In this document: piece by piece, positions 1 to 10,997 of the stretch | Layout of the letters: each line of letters begins with the position of its first letter | How positions within the stretch are numbered: the first letter of the stretch is position 1 | Assembly: GCA_963971285.1 (NCBI GenBank) | Contig: OZ020244.1 | Location: 17,856,001-17,920,000, forward strand | From: Astropecten irregularis | Taxonomy: Eukaryota > Echinodermata > Asteroidea > Paxillosida > Astropectinidae | Direction of reading: 5' to 3' | Length of the DNA stretch: 64,000 nt | Made by a program: the position numbers and the translations under genes | Notes under the pieces: model-generated | Told to the model about the DNA's origin: nothing | Database searches by the model: none | The model's input: the letters and a program-made list of their open reading frames with translations, nothing else

Positions 1-304
1 ACTGTGACTATAAATACTGTTCCAAAGGTAGCATGGATCATGGTCCCGTTTGATCAACACATGACCTGAGTTTTGTTTGTTTGGTTGATTGTAACCATTG
101 AGACAGCAAAACAGCATGTATGCGCTGCACATAGTATTGATGGTGTTTAACAAACTGTTGTACACATAGGCCTCGGAAACTTGTGTATGTCATGATTGGT
201 TAAGCTGGTATCAAGATGACAAAACAAAACATCGCTGGTTTAAACTTTGATGCGGCAGAATTTGTTCGAAACAAAATCTCGGGGATAATCCTATGGCACT
301 GTTT

Positions 305-405
305 TAATACATACTTTAATCACGAGTCGTTTAGACTATTGTAATAGTTTATTTTTATGGTTTACCGAGTTTGCAACTCATTAAGTTACAGAGAGTATAT
401 GAGCC
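305..405 (+). repeat. LINE (CR1/L2-like) fragment, truncated copy
   Basis: The conceptual translation resembles the TSRLDYCNSL-type segment near the C-terminus of CR1/L2-clade reverse transcriptases. The rest of the fragment, present at 6565-7075 and 16559-17072, is deleted here. Confidence 0.5.
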
Positions 406-1130
406 TATAGTGTGGTTTCGTTCCCAGTGCGAGATGCGGTGGTCGCCATGACATATGACACCTGGGGCGCGCATTACATTTTACAACGTGAAATTAACTG
501 TGAATATCATGCGCATCAAGACGGCAAAGAAAGGTGGCGCAGGAGGAACATCGAACATCAGAAATATCTTCCCACATAATGTTTGATACATCGTACATCA
601 CAAATTCACAAAATCTGCGCAGTTTTGTTATGCGGTGTTTTCACATACATTATAATGACGTATAACGATACATCGTACATCAGAAATCTGCGCACATTTT
701 TCTTTGTGTGTTTTTATAGTGCGATGATTTCTTTTCTGACTAATCTTTACTTGCTTTAGTTTATGATAATTAGACATCAAGTGAAATGCACACAAACAGT
801 TATTAAAACAGCTGTCAACTGCCGCGAAAAGCGCAATAACAGTATGCAGTTAGTGGTTGCGATTCGACCAAAATGTCATATGTCATGGCGGCCACAAAAA
901 TGCGCAAGGACACACTTGTGATCTTTTAAGCTCAATCTGAATTTTTAATCATGCACTGTGCATTGGAAGGGCGCAACATAAATACAATAAATTATTAATT
1001 ATAATTATCATTATATGGTCCAAGTCAAAATGTGGAAGAAATAATGTCTCCATCAAAGGAGAATCAGTCGGATATCATTGTCCTACTAAGTAAATGAACA
1101 GTGATGCAGTAGTATGCATGAAGAGAGGAG

Positions 1131-1723
1131 TCGGTGAGAGGGCTCAGTGAGAGGGCTTGGCGAGGGGGCTCTCACGGAGCCCTCTCCCCAATCCTTCTCA
1201 CTGAGCCATCTCATTGAGCCCTCTCCCGAATCCTTCTCACTGAGCCATCTCATTGAGCCCTCTCACTGAGCCCCCTCGCCAAGCCCTCTCACTGAGCCCT
1301 CTCCCAAGCCGTCTCACTGAGCCATCTCATTGAGCCCTCTCCCCAATCCTTCTCACTGAGCCATCTCATTGAGCCCTCTCACTGAGCCCTCTCACTGAGC
1401 CCCCTCGCCAAGCCCTCTCACTGAGCCCTCTCCCAAGCCGTCTCACTGAGCCATCTCATTGAGCCCTCTCACTGAGCCCTCTCACTGAGCCCTCTCACTG
1501 AGCCCTCTCACTGAGCCCTCTCCCAAGCCGTCTCACTGAGCCCCCTGGCCAAGCCGTCTCACTGAGCCGTCTCACTGAGCCCTCTCATTGAGCCATCTCA
1601 CTGAGCATCTCATTGAGACGTCTCACTGAGCCCCCTCACCAAGCCGTCTCACTGAGCCATCTCACTGAGCCGTCTCACCGAGCCCTCTCAATGAGCCGTC
1701 TCACTGAGCCCTGACCCAAGAGC
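1131..1723. repeat. Minisatellite of CACTGAGCCCTCT units with an inverted left end
   Basis: About 45 units of a 13-bp repeat (cactgagccctct and close variants) run through the segment. The first ~50 bp, starting ggtgagagggctcagtgag, carry the same unit in reverse orientation, so the array folds back on itself at its left end. Related arrays lie at 7935-8386 and 17937-18358. It may be the remains of a fold-back transposon with very unequal arms, but no target duplication was found. Confidence 0.8.
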
Positions 1724-1835
1724 CCACACTGAGATAATATCTAAACCTCCTTGGTTTGATTGAAACTATATAATTATGATTTTGACAGTAGAATCTGAGA
1801 GTCTACTTCCTGTGTTGTGAAGGTTCTATACAGTC

Positions 1836-1985
1836 ATGGGCGTAGATCCCGGGGGGCAAGGGGGGGGGGGGCAACCCCCCCAGGTTTTCACTTTTTATAT
1901 ATATAAAAAAATATTTTGTGCACAAACGTATACGAAAGTACGACCCAGCTACACGATCAACCCCCCCCCCCCCCCCCCCCCCAGG
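1836..1985. repeat. G-rich/C-rich low-complexity patch
   Basis: Runs of G (near 1851-1872) and C (near 1961-1982) flank about 90 bp of ordinary sequence. The start gggcgtagatcc resembles the termini of degenerate hAT-type elements, but there is no matching inverted end and no duplication, so the origin is open. Confidence 0.35.
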
Positions 1986-2004
1986 TCTGAGGACATGTAT
2001 CTAC

Positions 2005-2535
2005 ACTACTGTATACAGTATTTCGAACTGGGCGGTTTCATGGGTTTCTCCACCTCGACATACGACTGTAGATCCTTCATCATAGCGATGTTTACCTATA
2101 AGCCTCTTTTGACAGAATAGGACCTCCATCATACGCCGTCTCCCAACCAGGTTGTGGATGATTCCCATCCCAGCTGCACGTTTGGTCGTATTAAAGGCCT
2201 GAGCAGATTGGCACCGACTGTTTCGAACCTGGTCCCAGCATGGTACTCCTTGTAAGACAAGCCCTCAGGCTCATAGTAACCTCTCTTCGACTCATATTAA
2301 AAGCAATCCAAGAAAATTTGTCGGATGCCCAGTGTCACAGCAGCATATCTGTCTGCGAAATGCATGATTTCCTTGCTGTAACCCATACCTTGCCTGGATT
2401 TCTCTACGCACAACGACTTAAAATACAAACTATTGAATCAAAGAGCAAGGTAGTCAGGGTTGTCTCCTCGACAGCGAGTCGATGCAATCTATTCGCTCTA
2501 CAATGCGGCCAGATGCTTTCTGGATTTCTGGATAT
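2005..2535 (-). pseudogene. NAA80-like N-acetyltransferase fragment, pseudogene
   Basis: The minus strand matches the middle and C-terminal coding part of the intact NAA80-like copies. The PQPGWETAYDGG-type segment, the QGMGYG-like acetyl-CoA loop region and the ETTG/HRLAV region are all recognisable. The frame is broken repeatedly and a stretch between the acetyl-CoA loop and the N-terminal third is missing. The first ~26 codons are absent: the copy stops at the junction with the next copy at about 2540. It looks like an old, truncated duplicate. Confidence 0.7.
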
Positions 2536-2541
2536 TGGAAT

Positions 2542-3200
2542 CTATACATCTTGTGTTGTGAGGGTTTTGTTCAGTATTTGGAACTGGGCGGTTACATGGG
2601 TTTCTATATACGACTGTAGATCCTTTAACAAAATGGTGTCACCCGGTGCTTCTTCTGACAGAATAGGACCTCCATCATACGCCGTCTCCCAACCAGGTTG
2701 TGCATGATTCCCGTCCCAGCTGTACGCTTCGTCGTATGACTTGAGCAGATTGACACCAATTGTTTCGAACCTGGGTCCATGATACTGCTTGTAAGAAAAA
2801 CCCTCATAGAAACCTCTCTCCGACTCTGAGCACCTCATGAACATTAATTTTGTCGGATGCCCAGAGTCACAGCAGCATATCCCTCTGTCGAATGGATGAA
2901 TTCCTTCCCGTAGCCCATACCTTGCATGGATTTCTCCACACATAACGATTCACCAAACGCACTCTTTGGCGTGTCAGGTTTGGCTACCGGGAACAACCGA
3001 GTGTGCCCGATGACTTTATCTGGGACATTCTTTCCATGTTTGATAAGAATCAAAGAGCAAGGTAGTCCGGTTGTCTCCTCGACAGCGAGTCGATGCAATC
3101 TATCCGCTCTACAATGCGGCCAGATGCTTTTCATCAGGTTTACGCACGAATCGAGTAGATCCAGTCGAGAATTCATGGAACGCATTGAAATGGTCGCCAT
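2542..3200 (-). pseudogene. NAA80-like N-acetyltransferase, frameshifted copy
   Basis: The N-terminal 117 codons (start at 3200) read well: MATISMRSMNSRLDLL, the IWPHCRADRLHRLAV segment and the acetyl-CoA loop QGMGYG. The frame then ends shortly after LGIRQ near 2850. The remaining C-terminal region, with RCSESERGFYEGFSYKQ and PGWETAYDGG-like segments, is open in another frame down to 2542. One frameshift near residue 117 explains the pattern. It is probably a pseudogene, although an N-terminal-only product cannot be excluded. Confidence 0.7.
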
Positions 3201-4197
3201 ATTGAGCAGTGACTATAAATGAAGTTTTAAAGCTAGATTCATACATGGTGCACGGACGTCATAATAAAAAAACCTGGACTGGCAATACTCCCTATAAGCC
3301 CACATGGTCACTGAAGCCACAGGCATCCGTCTTGGAGGGCCAAATACAAAGGTAATACAAAGACGAGCTCACCATTGTTAGTTAAATCCGTATGGCAACA
3401 ATAATTACCGCAATGTATCTGGCACGGTATGATGGTCGCCGGTGGCTTTAGTTGATACAAAAGCATTGCAAGTCCAGATTTTTTTTTATATACGTCCGTG
3501 ACATGGTGACGTTCGATCAACATATGACCTGAGTTTTCTTTGTTAAGCTGAATAATTATAATCATTGGACCGAATACCTGACATGTACTGTTGGTGTGGT
3601 GTGGTGGAGACAGCATAACAACAGTACTGTATGCGCCACAGTATTGACACATTACAGTCCAAGGATACTAAAATGATTATTGTGAGATACATGTACATGT
3701 AGAAATAGATTTATTTATAACCATGAGAGGTTAAGAGAAACATTTCAATTATAACACAAGTAAGCAAAATATGCATTAAGACAAAGAGAACACAAACATG
3801 CAATATTTACTTAGATATTTCATCAAAAGATCTAAAATATAGGTAAAAATGACGAAAGTGACAACAACCAAGAAAATAAACCATAAAAGAGGACCCAAAA
3901 AGCTTCCAAAAGCTGAATTCTGAAGTAATTCAATATTCTCATGAATTATTAACAAGACTATTGAAGACTGACAGAGAAAGTTTAAAAGCTCAAACAACAA
4001 CCAGATGGTGATCCACTGATAATATTCAGGAATTTCCTGAAGATTTTCTGAATAAAGAACGAAATATAGAATCAAAAATGGCTTCCCTTTATAGTCTTGT
4101 TGGAGTATGTATAATATGGAGTTATCAAATAACAACTACACTATAAACATGCAATAACAAGGTCCAATCTGAGTTAACGTTAAGTTTGTTTGCAGTT

Positions 4198-4198
<1 letters not shown>

Positions 4199-4260
<62 letters not shown>
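4199..4260 (+). repeat. (TTG)n microsatellite
   Basis: This is an uninterrupted run of about 20 TTG units. The homologous tracts at 10877-10997 (about 40 units) and 14184-14260 (about 26 units, one TTA interruption) differ in length, so this is a fast-changing tract inside otherwise near-identical duplicates. Confidence 0.95.
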
Positions 4261-4806
4261 AGTCGTTGTACGCATGGTAACAATCAAATATTGATATACA
4301 TATTTACAAACAGAGAGACACTGAAATCCAGTCATTGGAGGAAAAATTTTGTTCTCAATCAAATCGACTCATAAATCATAAATGGAAAGGGAATTTCATC
4401 GTCTTTCCAAAACCGCTACTCCCAGCATGATCAAGACACGTTGAAAATTTCTGCACCTTTGGCAATTGCCTCATACCCCACAAGTTAAAGATAAAAATGA
4501 TCAGTGGTTTTTTTTTTCGTTTTTCTAAATTAGACATTCAGTGGACTTAAGGCCAAAAGAATGAATTTTCATAAACTGCAACCCCCAGAAGTGTACGACT
4601 GTTCTTTCTGGGGATAAAAGTTATTCGTGTTCATTTTCCCCTCGATAAAGCGTGATGTGTGGAATTTCTGGTGAAGCGGATGCGCGCTTGTTTCCATTAT
4701 GCTTGACCCATCTGATCTTGATCCTTGATATAAGCTAAACACTCCATGGTTTGATTGTCATTGACAGCAGAATCTTGAGGTCTTTGAATTCTTGTGAAGG
4801 TTCTGT

Positions 4807-5448
4807 TCAGTATTTGGAATTGGGAAGTTGGATAGGTTTCTCCACCTGGACATACGACTGTAGATCCTTCGTCATCTGAATGCTATCCAGCGCTTGTATA
4901 GCCCCCTTTGACAGAATAGGACCTCCATCATACGCCGTCTCCCAACCAGGTTGTGGATGATTCCCGTCCCAGCTGTACGCTTCGTCGAATGACCTGAGCA
5001 GATTGGCACCGACTGTTTCGATGCTGGGTCCATGGTTCTCCTTGTAAGACAAGCTCTCAAAATAACTTCTCTTCGACTCTGAACAGCCTGAGAAAAATCG
5101 TCGGATACCAAGTGTCACAGCAGCATATCTCTCTATCAATCGGATAAATTCCTTGCCGTAACCCATACCTTGCATTGATTTCTCCATACATAACGATTCA
5201 CCGTACGCACTCTTAGGCGTTTCGGGTTTGGTTACAGGTACCAACCGAATGTGCCCGATGACTTTATCTGGGACATTCTCTCCGTGTTGGATAAGAATCA
5301 AAGAGCAAGGTAGTCCGGTTGTCTCATCGACAGCGAGTCGATGCAATCTATCCGCTCTACAATGCGGCCAGATGCTTTTCATCAGGTTTACGCACGAATC
5401 GAGTAGATCCAGTCGAGAATTCATGGAACACAGTGAAATGGTCGCCAT
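4807..5448 (-). CDS. NAA80-like N-alpha-acetyltransferase (intact copy 1)
   Basis: A single-exon frame of 213 codons starts at 5448 (MATISLCSMNSRLDLLDSC) and stops at 4807. The fold is GNAT. Residues 11-45 (RLDLLDSCVNLMKSIWP, then RADRLHRLAV) match the N-terminal core of human NAA80 (FUS2/NAT6). Residues 65-72 match its VGHARL strand, residues 93-98 (QGMGYG) form the acetyl-CoA pyrophosphate loop, and residues 126-136 (KRSYFESLSYK) match its FYTHLGYQ segment. NAA80 acetylates the processed acidic N-terminus of actin in the cytosol; that this paralog does so is inference. The frame stays open upstream of 5448, but that part reads through the fold-back element, so I chose the ATG conserved in all copies. 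The same protein is encoded at 11603-12244 and 14804-15445. Confidence 0.82.
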   Translation of the reverse strand: MATISLCSMNSRLDLLDSCVNLMKSIWPHCRADRLHRLAVDETTGLPCSLILIQHGENVPDKVIGHIRLVPVTKPETPKSAYGESLCMEKSMQGMGYGKEFIRLIERYAAVTLGIRRFFSGCSESKRSYFESLSYKENHGPSIETVGANLLRSFDEAYSWDGNHPQPGWETAYDGGPILSKGAIQALDSIQMTKDLQSYVQVEKPIQLPNSKY

Positions 5449-5543
5449 ATTGAACTGTGACCGTGCTCCAAAGGTAGCATCTATATCATGGTCACGCTTG
5501 GTCAACACATGACCTGAGTTTTGTTTGTTTGGTTGATTATAAC

Positions 5544-6225
5544 GTTTTACAGTCACTTCGCCCATTTTCCACTTCGCCCACAACCACTTCGCCCCCAACC
5601 ACTTCGCCCACACGTCACTTCGCCCACGCGTCACTTCGCCCACGCGTCACTTCGCCCACAACCACTTCGCCCACGCGTCACTTCGCCCACGCCGCCATAC
5701 ACAACAGCCATACATGAACAGCCGCAACATAACAGCGCACGCACCGCAACTTTTTTGTAAAATCTGAACATAATTATTGTGTGATAATTGGGTATATTTT
5801 TTTCAAGGAAGGTTGGGAAGGAAAGAGTCATTATAATGTTGTTATTATTATGAGTATTAATTAATAGGTAAATATAGTAAGTAAATAATTTAGTTTGGGA
5901 GTGCTTTTATTGGAATTGGGTATATAAATATTATTATAATTATGTTATTGCCTACGAATTGCATTCTAAATCTAGAGTAATTGAAGGTGGGAATTCCTTC
6001 GTGGTCGGGGTTTGCGATAATTAGCTTATTCGTTGTTAAACTTTGTTTATACATGTATTTAAAATTGCGTTGGTAAGTGGGCGAAGTGACACGTGGGCGA
6101 AGTGACTCGTGGGCGAAGTGGTGAGTGGGCGAAGTGGTAAAGTGGGCGAAGTGGCGCGTGGGCGAAGTGGTTGTGGGCGAAGTGGTTATGGGCGAAGTGG
6201 AAAGTGGGCGAAATGACCGACATCC
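5544..6225. mobile_element. TU-like fold-back transposon FB1 (682 bp), copy 1
   Basis: The left arm is a tandem array of 15-16-bp units (cacttcgcccacaac and variants). The right arm is the reverse complement of that array (gtgggcgaagtgg units, about 6070-6215). The middle (about 5700-6060) is AT-rich and has no coding frame. The element is flanked by an exact 8-bp duplication, attataac, at 5536-5543 and 6226-6233, and the empty site is kept at 88-95. The ends read GTTTTACAGTCACTTCGCCC on the left and GGATGTCGGTCATTTCGCCC on the inverted right. Arms of minisatellite units plus 8-bp duplications match the architecture reported for sea urchin TU elements. It encodes no transposase and must be mobilised in trans. 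Confidence 0.88.
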
Positions 6226-6397
6226 ATTATAACCATTGGCAGCAAAACAGCATGTACGCGCCGCACATAGTATTGATGGTGTGTTGTACACACAGGCCTT
6301 GGAAACTTGTGTATACGTCATAATTGGCTAAGCTGGTATCAAGAGGAAACAAAAAATCACTGGTTAAAAATTTGATGCGGCAGACTTTGCTCGAAAC

Positions 6398-6526
6398 AAA
6401 GGGCCTGTTCAGTTGTTTAATGCACAGGATCATGAAAATTGCGGATTTTTATCCTATTTTTAGCGTACCCTGCATAGGAGGTGGATCCCTAAATACCGGA
6501 TCCCTTGCATTAAACAAACAGGCCCT
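6398..6526. mobile_element. Short hairpin MITE with GGGCCTGTT termini, copy 1
   Basis: This ~129-bp element has inverted ends (GGGCCTGTTCAGTTGTTTAA on the left; GGGCCTGTTTGTTTAATGCA from the right). It is absent from the homologous site near 262-285. Other copies are at 16393-16521 and, diverged, at 42152-42267. The target duplication is not clear. Confidence 0.75.
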
Positions 6527-6564
6527 ATATCTTTCTCGGGGATAATCCTATGGCACTGTTTTAA

Positions 6565-7075
6565 TACATGCTTTAATCACGAGTCGTTTAGACTATTGTT
6601 ATAGTTTATTTGTATGGTTTACCGAGTTTGCAACTCATTAAGTTAAAGAGAGTTCAGAATACAGCTGCCTGAGTTATAACCGGTGCTACTAGATGCAACC
6701 ACATAATTACATGTAACACCTATTCTATGCCAGTTGCACTGCCTATATACCTGTTTCTTTTAGGATTCCATTTAAATTAATCCTCTTGATATTTAAATCT
6801 CTCCACAGTTTGGCTCCACAATACCTTACTGAATAATTAAACATCAAAACAAATTGTAATTATTCATTGAGATCGAACAACACTATATTACTAAACTATC
6901 CTAAAGCTAAAACAGCAAACAACTCGGACAGCGGGCTTTAAGTGTAGCACCTCCTACCTTGTGGAATTCATTACCAGTTACAATCTGCCAAATTTCATCT
7001 CTGGCTAATTTTAAAACTCAAGTTAAGACGCACTTATTTAGAGCTGCCTTTCAGAAGTAGTTGAGTTTTATCATG
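6565..7075 (+). repeat. CR1/L2-like LINE 3' fragment, copy 1
   Basis: Conceptual translation gives, in order, LITSRLDYC, VQNTAA, RIPFKLILLIFKSLHSLAPQ and FKTQVKTHLFRAAF. These are the hallmark end of CR1/L2/Rex-type reverse transcriptase ORFs. Stops and frame changes interrupt it and only the last ~170 codons' worth is present, so it is a dead 5'-truncated insertion. It was copied with the block (second copy 16559-17072). Confidence 0.8.
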
Positions 7076-7199
7076 TTTCATTAATAGGTTTTCCACTTTT
7101 TTGTTGTATGGTTATTTTATGTATTTTACATGTAACGTATATTACTTATTACTGATTAGTATTAATGGTACACCTACAGTATATGGTTTCGTACCCAGT

Positions 7200-7690
7200 G
7201 CGAGATGCGGTGGTCACCATGACATATGACACCTGGGGCGCGCATTACATTATTCACAACGTGAAATTAACTGTGAATATCATGCGCAAGACGGCAAAGA
7301 AAGGTGGCGCAGGAGGAACATCGAACATCAGAAATTATCTTCCCACATATTTGTGATGTTTGATACATCGTACATCACAAATTCACAAATATCTGCGCAG
7401 TTTTGTTATGCGATGTTTTCACATACATTATAATGACGTATAACAATACATCGTACATCAGAAATCTGCGCACATTTTTCTTTGTGTGTTTTTATAGTGC
7501 GATGATTTCTTTTCTGAATAATCTTTGTTTGCTTTAGTATACGATAATTAGAAATTAAGTAAAATGCACTCAAAAAGTTAATAAAACAGCTGTCAACTGC
7601 CGCGAAAAGCGCAATAACGGTATGCAGTTAGTGCATGGTTGCGATTCGACCAAAAATGTCATATGTCATGGCGGCCACAAAAATGCGCAA
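7200..7690. repeat. Inverted-repeat element with CCATGACATATGAC arms
   Basis: The segment ggtggtcaccatgacatatg near 7210 recurs inverted near 7655-7675 (catatgtcatggcggcc). The arms are short, about 25 bp, and enclose some 430 bp containing the degenerate acatcgtacatcaca palindromes. Copies lie at about 430-905 and 17195-17685. It is possibly a MITE; no target duplication was established. Confidence 0.45.
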
Positions 7691-7934
7691 GGCAACTATT
7701 GTGATCTTTTAAGCTCAATCTGAATTTTTAATCTTGCACTGCGTTTTTGAACAGGCAGTATGAAGGGCGCAACATAAATAAAATAAATTATTAATTATAC
7801 TTTTATCATTATAATGGTCCAAGTCAAAATGTGGAAGAAATAATGTCTCCATCAAAGGAGAATCTGTCGGAGATCATTGTCCTATAAATAAATGAACAGT
7901 GATGCAGTAGTTTACCAGTATGCATGAAGAGAGG

Positions 7935-8386
7935 ACTCGGTGAGAGGGCTCAGTGAGAGGGCTTGGCGAGGGGGGGGGGGCTCCCCGAGAGGGCACGTGC
8001 CTCCCCAAGCCTTCTCATTGAGCCGTCTCACTGAGACCTCTCACTGAGCCCTCTCCCAAAGTCTTCTCACTGAGCCGTCTCTGAGCCCTCTCGCCAAGGC
8101 CTCTCCCCAAGCAGTCACTGAGCCGTCTCGGGGAGTCCTCTCCCCAAGCCGTCTCACTGAGCCGTCTCACTGAGCCGTCTCACTGAGCCCTCTCACTGAG
8201 CCTCCTCGCCAAGCCGTCTCACTGAGCCGTCTCACTGAGCCGTCTCACTGAGCCGTCTCACTGAGCCCTCTCACTGAGCCCTCTCACTGAGCCCTCTCAC
8301 TGAGCCCTCTCACTGAGCCCTCTCACTGAGCCCTCTCACTGAGCCCTCTCACTGAGCCCTTTCACTGAGCCTAGAGCCCTCAATGA
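7935..8386. repeat. CACTGAGCCCTCT minisatellite, copy in block 1
   Basis: This is a 13-bp tandem array like that at 1131-1723, again with a short inverted head (tgagagggctcagtgagagg) and a G-run at 7970-7980. Its 3' part is a homogeneous run of cactgagccctct units (8250-8360). The homologous copy at 17937-18358 is shorter there, so the array has changed since duplication. Confidence 0.85.
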
Positions 8387-8469
8387 GATAATATCTAAAC
8401 CGATCCGTGGTTTGATTGAAACTATATAATTATGTTTTTTGACAGTAGAATCTGAGAGTCTATTTCCTG

Positions 8470-9062
8470 TGTTGCGAAGGTTCTATTCAGTATTTGGAAC
8501 TGGGCGGTTTCACGGGTTTCTCCACCTCGACATACGACTGTAGATCCTTCATCGTAGCGATGTTTACCTATAAGCCTCATTTGACAGAATAGGACCTCCA
8601 TCAAACGCCGTCTCCCAACCAGGTTGTGGATGATTCCCGTCCCAGCTGTACGCTTCGTCGTATGACCTGAGCAGATTGACACCAATTGTTTCGAACCTGG
8701 GTCCATGATACTGCTTGTAAGAAAAACCCTCATAGAAACCTCTCTCCGACTCTGAGCACCTCATGAACATTAATTTTGTCGGATGCCAAGAGTCACAGCA
8801 GCATAATAACCTCTGTCAAATGGATTAATTCCTTGCCGTAACCCATACCTTGCCTGGATTTCTCCACACATAACGATTCACCATACGCACTCTTTGGCGT
8901 TTCAGGTTTGGCTACTGGTACCAACGACCAACCGAGTGTGCCCGATGACTTTATCTGGGACATTCTCTCCATGTTGGATAAAAATCAAAGAGCAAGGTAG
9001 TCCGGTTGTCTCCTTGACAGCGAGTCGATGCAATCTATTCGCTCTACAATGCGGCCAAACAC
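8470..9062 (-). pseudogene. NAA80-like copy truncated at the N-terminus (block 1)
   Basis: The minus strand encodes recognisable pieces: RCSESERGFYEGFSYKQ, PQPGWETAFDGGPILS, and upstream the acetyl-CoA-loop region. The frame is broken between these pieces. The first ~26 codons are replaced at about 9062 by unrelated sequence. It is carried in both large blocks (second copy 18443-19035). Confidence 0.75.
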
Positions 9063-9085
9063 TCTTCAATAGTCGTGCGCACGAA

Positions 9086-9202
9086 CAGGCGCGGTTCTAG
9101 AGCCAACATTTTGAGGGGGCTAGAAGAGCCATTATTTTTTTTGGGGGGGGGGCTAAAAAAAAACAATATTTTGGGTTCTTCTAACACTCGCTTCTGCTAT
9201 GT
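9086..9202 (+). repeat. Possible hAT-type 5' end fragment (block 1)
   Basis: It begins caggcgcggttctagagcc, which resembles the CAG-N-GGCGG start of many hAT elements, followed by G-runs. It is cut at 9202 by the palindromic satellite. The copy at 19059 continues further. No matching right end is seen. Confidence 0.35.
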
Positions 9203-9216
9203 ATGGTGGCGCAGGA

Positions 9217-9546
9217 GGGACATCGCACATCACAAATATCTGCAAACATATTTGTGATGTACGACAGTCGTACATCACAAATATCTGCAAACAAATTTGT
9301 GATGTACGATGTTTGCATATATTTGTGATGTGCAAACATCGCACATCACAAATATCTGCGCATATATTTGTGATGTACGACGAATCGTACATCACAAATA
9401 TATGCGCACATATTTGTGATGTACGATGTATCGCACATCACAAATATGTGCGCACATATTTGTGATGTACGACGAATCGTACATCACAAATATATGCGCA
9501 CATATTTGTGATGTGCGATGTATCGTACATCACAAATATGTGCGCA
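9217..9546. repeat. Palindromic tandem satellite (acatcacaaata units)
   Basis: Alternating inverted copies of tcgtacatcacaaatatatg and its complement make a chain of near-perfect palindromes of about 40 bp, joined by short spacers (cgaa, tgta, cagt). Six to seven palindromes are present. A short copy lies at 12762-12852 and degenerate single units at about 7319-7480 and 17340-17470. Such DNA can extrude cruciforms. It also forms the left end of the 3.3-kb tandem unit. Confidence 0.85.
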
Positions 9547-10874
9547 CATTTTCGTGGTGTGTTTTTTCAAGAAGCTGAAGGGTCTCATATTGAGCGTAGT
9601 CTGGTTTCCGACCATGTGTAAGGAGAAGAGCAAAATCATACATGTGACCGTGGAAAAGACAGACCAAGAGAATAGTCCCCATAGTTTGACCAAAAAGCAA
9701 ACAAGTTGATATATAATGTGGTAAAACATATAGAGTCATCTTAGTTTGATTAAAAGTGCCGATACACGGAAAAAGAAATACCGGTTGCTCTCTTGAAAAT
9801 TTAATGAGCTTATCAATAGTGTATAAAGTCCCAAAATCAACTCTTTTAGGACGAGTATTTTGTACAGCTCAAGAAACTTAAAGAGGCATGATGTAACGTT
9901 CTATCTGAAAGCTAGATTCATACATGGTGCACGGACGTCATAATAAAAAAAACCTGGACTGGCAATACTCCCTATAAGCCCACATGGTCACTGAAGCCAC
10001 AGGCATCCGTCTTGGAGGGCCAAATACAAAGGTAACAAAGACGAGCTCACCATTGTTAGTTAAATCCGTCTGGCACCAATAATTACCGCAATGTATCTGG
10101 CACGGTATGATGGTCGCCGGTGGCTTTAGTTGATACAAAAGCATTGCAAGTCCAGATTTTTTTTATATACGTCCGTGACATGGTGACGTTCGATCAACAT
10201 ATGACCTGAGTTTTCTTTGTTAAGCTGAATAATTATAATCATTGGACCGAATACCTGACATGTACTGTTGGTGTGGTGTGGTGGAGACAGCATAACAACA
10301 GTACTGTATGCGCCACAGTATTGACACATTACAGTCCAAGGATACTAAAATGATTATTGTGAGATACATGTACATGTAGAAATAGATTTATTTATAACCA
10401 TGAGAGGTTAAGAGAAACATTTCAATTATAACACAAGTAAGCAAAATATGCATTAAGACAAAGAGAACACAAACATGCAATATTTACTTAGATATTTCAT
10501 CAAAAGATCTAAAATATAGGTAAAAATGACGAAATTGACAACAACCAAGAAAATAAACCATAAAAGAGGACCCAAAAAGCTTCCAAAAGCTGAATTCTGA
10601 AGTAATTCAATATTCTCATGAATTATTAACAAGACTAATGAAGACTGACAGAGAAAGTTTAAAAGCTCAAACAACAACCAGATGGTGATCCACTGATAAT
10701 ATTCAGGAATTTCCTGAAGATGTTCTGAATAAAGAACGAAATATAGAATCAAAAATGGCTTCCCTTTATAGTCTTGTTGGAGTATGTATAATATGGAGTT
10801 ATCAAATAACAACTACACTATAAACATGCAATAACAAGGTCCAATCTGAGTTAACGTTAAGTTTGTTTGCAGTT

Positions 10875-10997
<123 letters not shown>

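Larger units (their letters stand above)
1..1830. repeat. Left-edge copy of the NAA80-flanking duplication block (W0), lacking later insertions
   Basis: This block matches 5' flank and downstream sequence found again at 5460-8455 and 15460-18430. It opens with the 5' flank of an NAA80-like copy, so another copy probably lies just left of the window. It lacks the 682-bp fold-back element: the uninterrupted target is attgtaac at 88-95. It also lacks the short GGGCCTGTT MITE, with continuous sequence near 262-285. It keeps only about 100 bp of the LINE fragment (305-405). It therefore serves as an empty-site reference for insertions in the other copies. No gene is seen in it. Confidence 0.75.
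3228..9202. repeat. Segmental duplication, copy 1 (about 6.0 kb)
   Basis: The sequence from aagctagattcatacatgg at 3228 to cttctgctatgt at 9202 recurs almost base for base at 13210-19171. It holds one intact NAA80-like gene, a (TTG)n tract, the 682-bp fold-back element, a short MITE, a LINE 3' fragment, a CACTGAGCCCTCT minisatellite and a truncated NAA80-like copy. The shared insertions show that the block was copied after those elements had landed. Confidence 0.9.

Noticed and set aside
3776-4135. A hydrophobic 119-codon minus-strand frame repeated at 10453-10812 and 13757-14116
   Set aside because: It is kept in three copies only because the blocks are recent duplicates; composition is AT-rich and no family features are seen.
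4186-4374. Poly-cysteine and poly-threonine reading frames across the TTG tracts
   Set aside because: They are products of the (TTG)n microsatellite read in either direction; length varies with the tract.
5521-5760. Repetitive proline/arginine-rich frames over the fold-back arms
   Set aside because: They are translations of the cacttcgccc minisatellite units, not genes.
9217-9546. A CRISPR array
   Set aside because: Units are palindromes with tiny spacers of low diversity, in a eukaryotic repeat landscape; no spacer structure.
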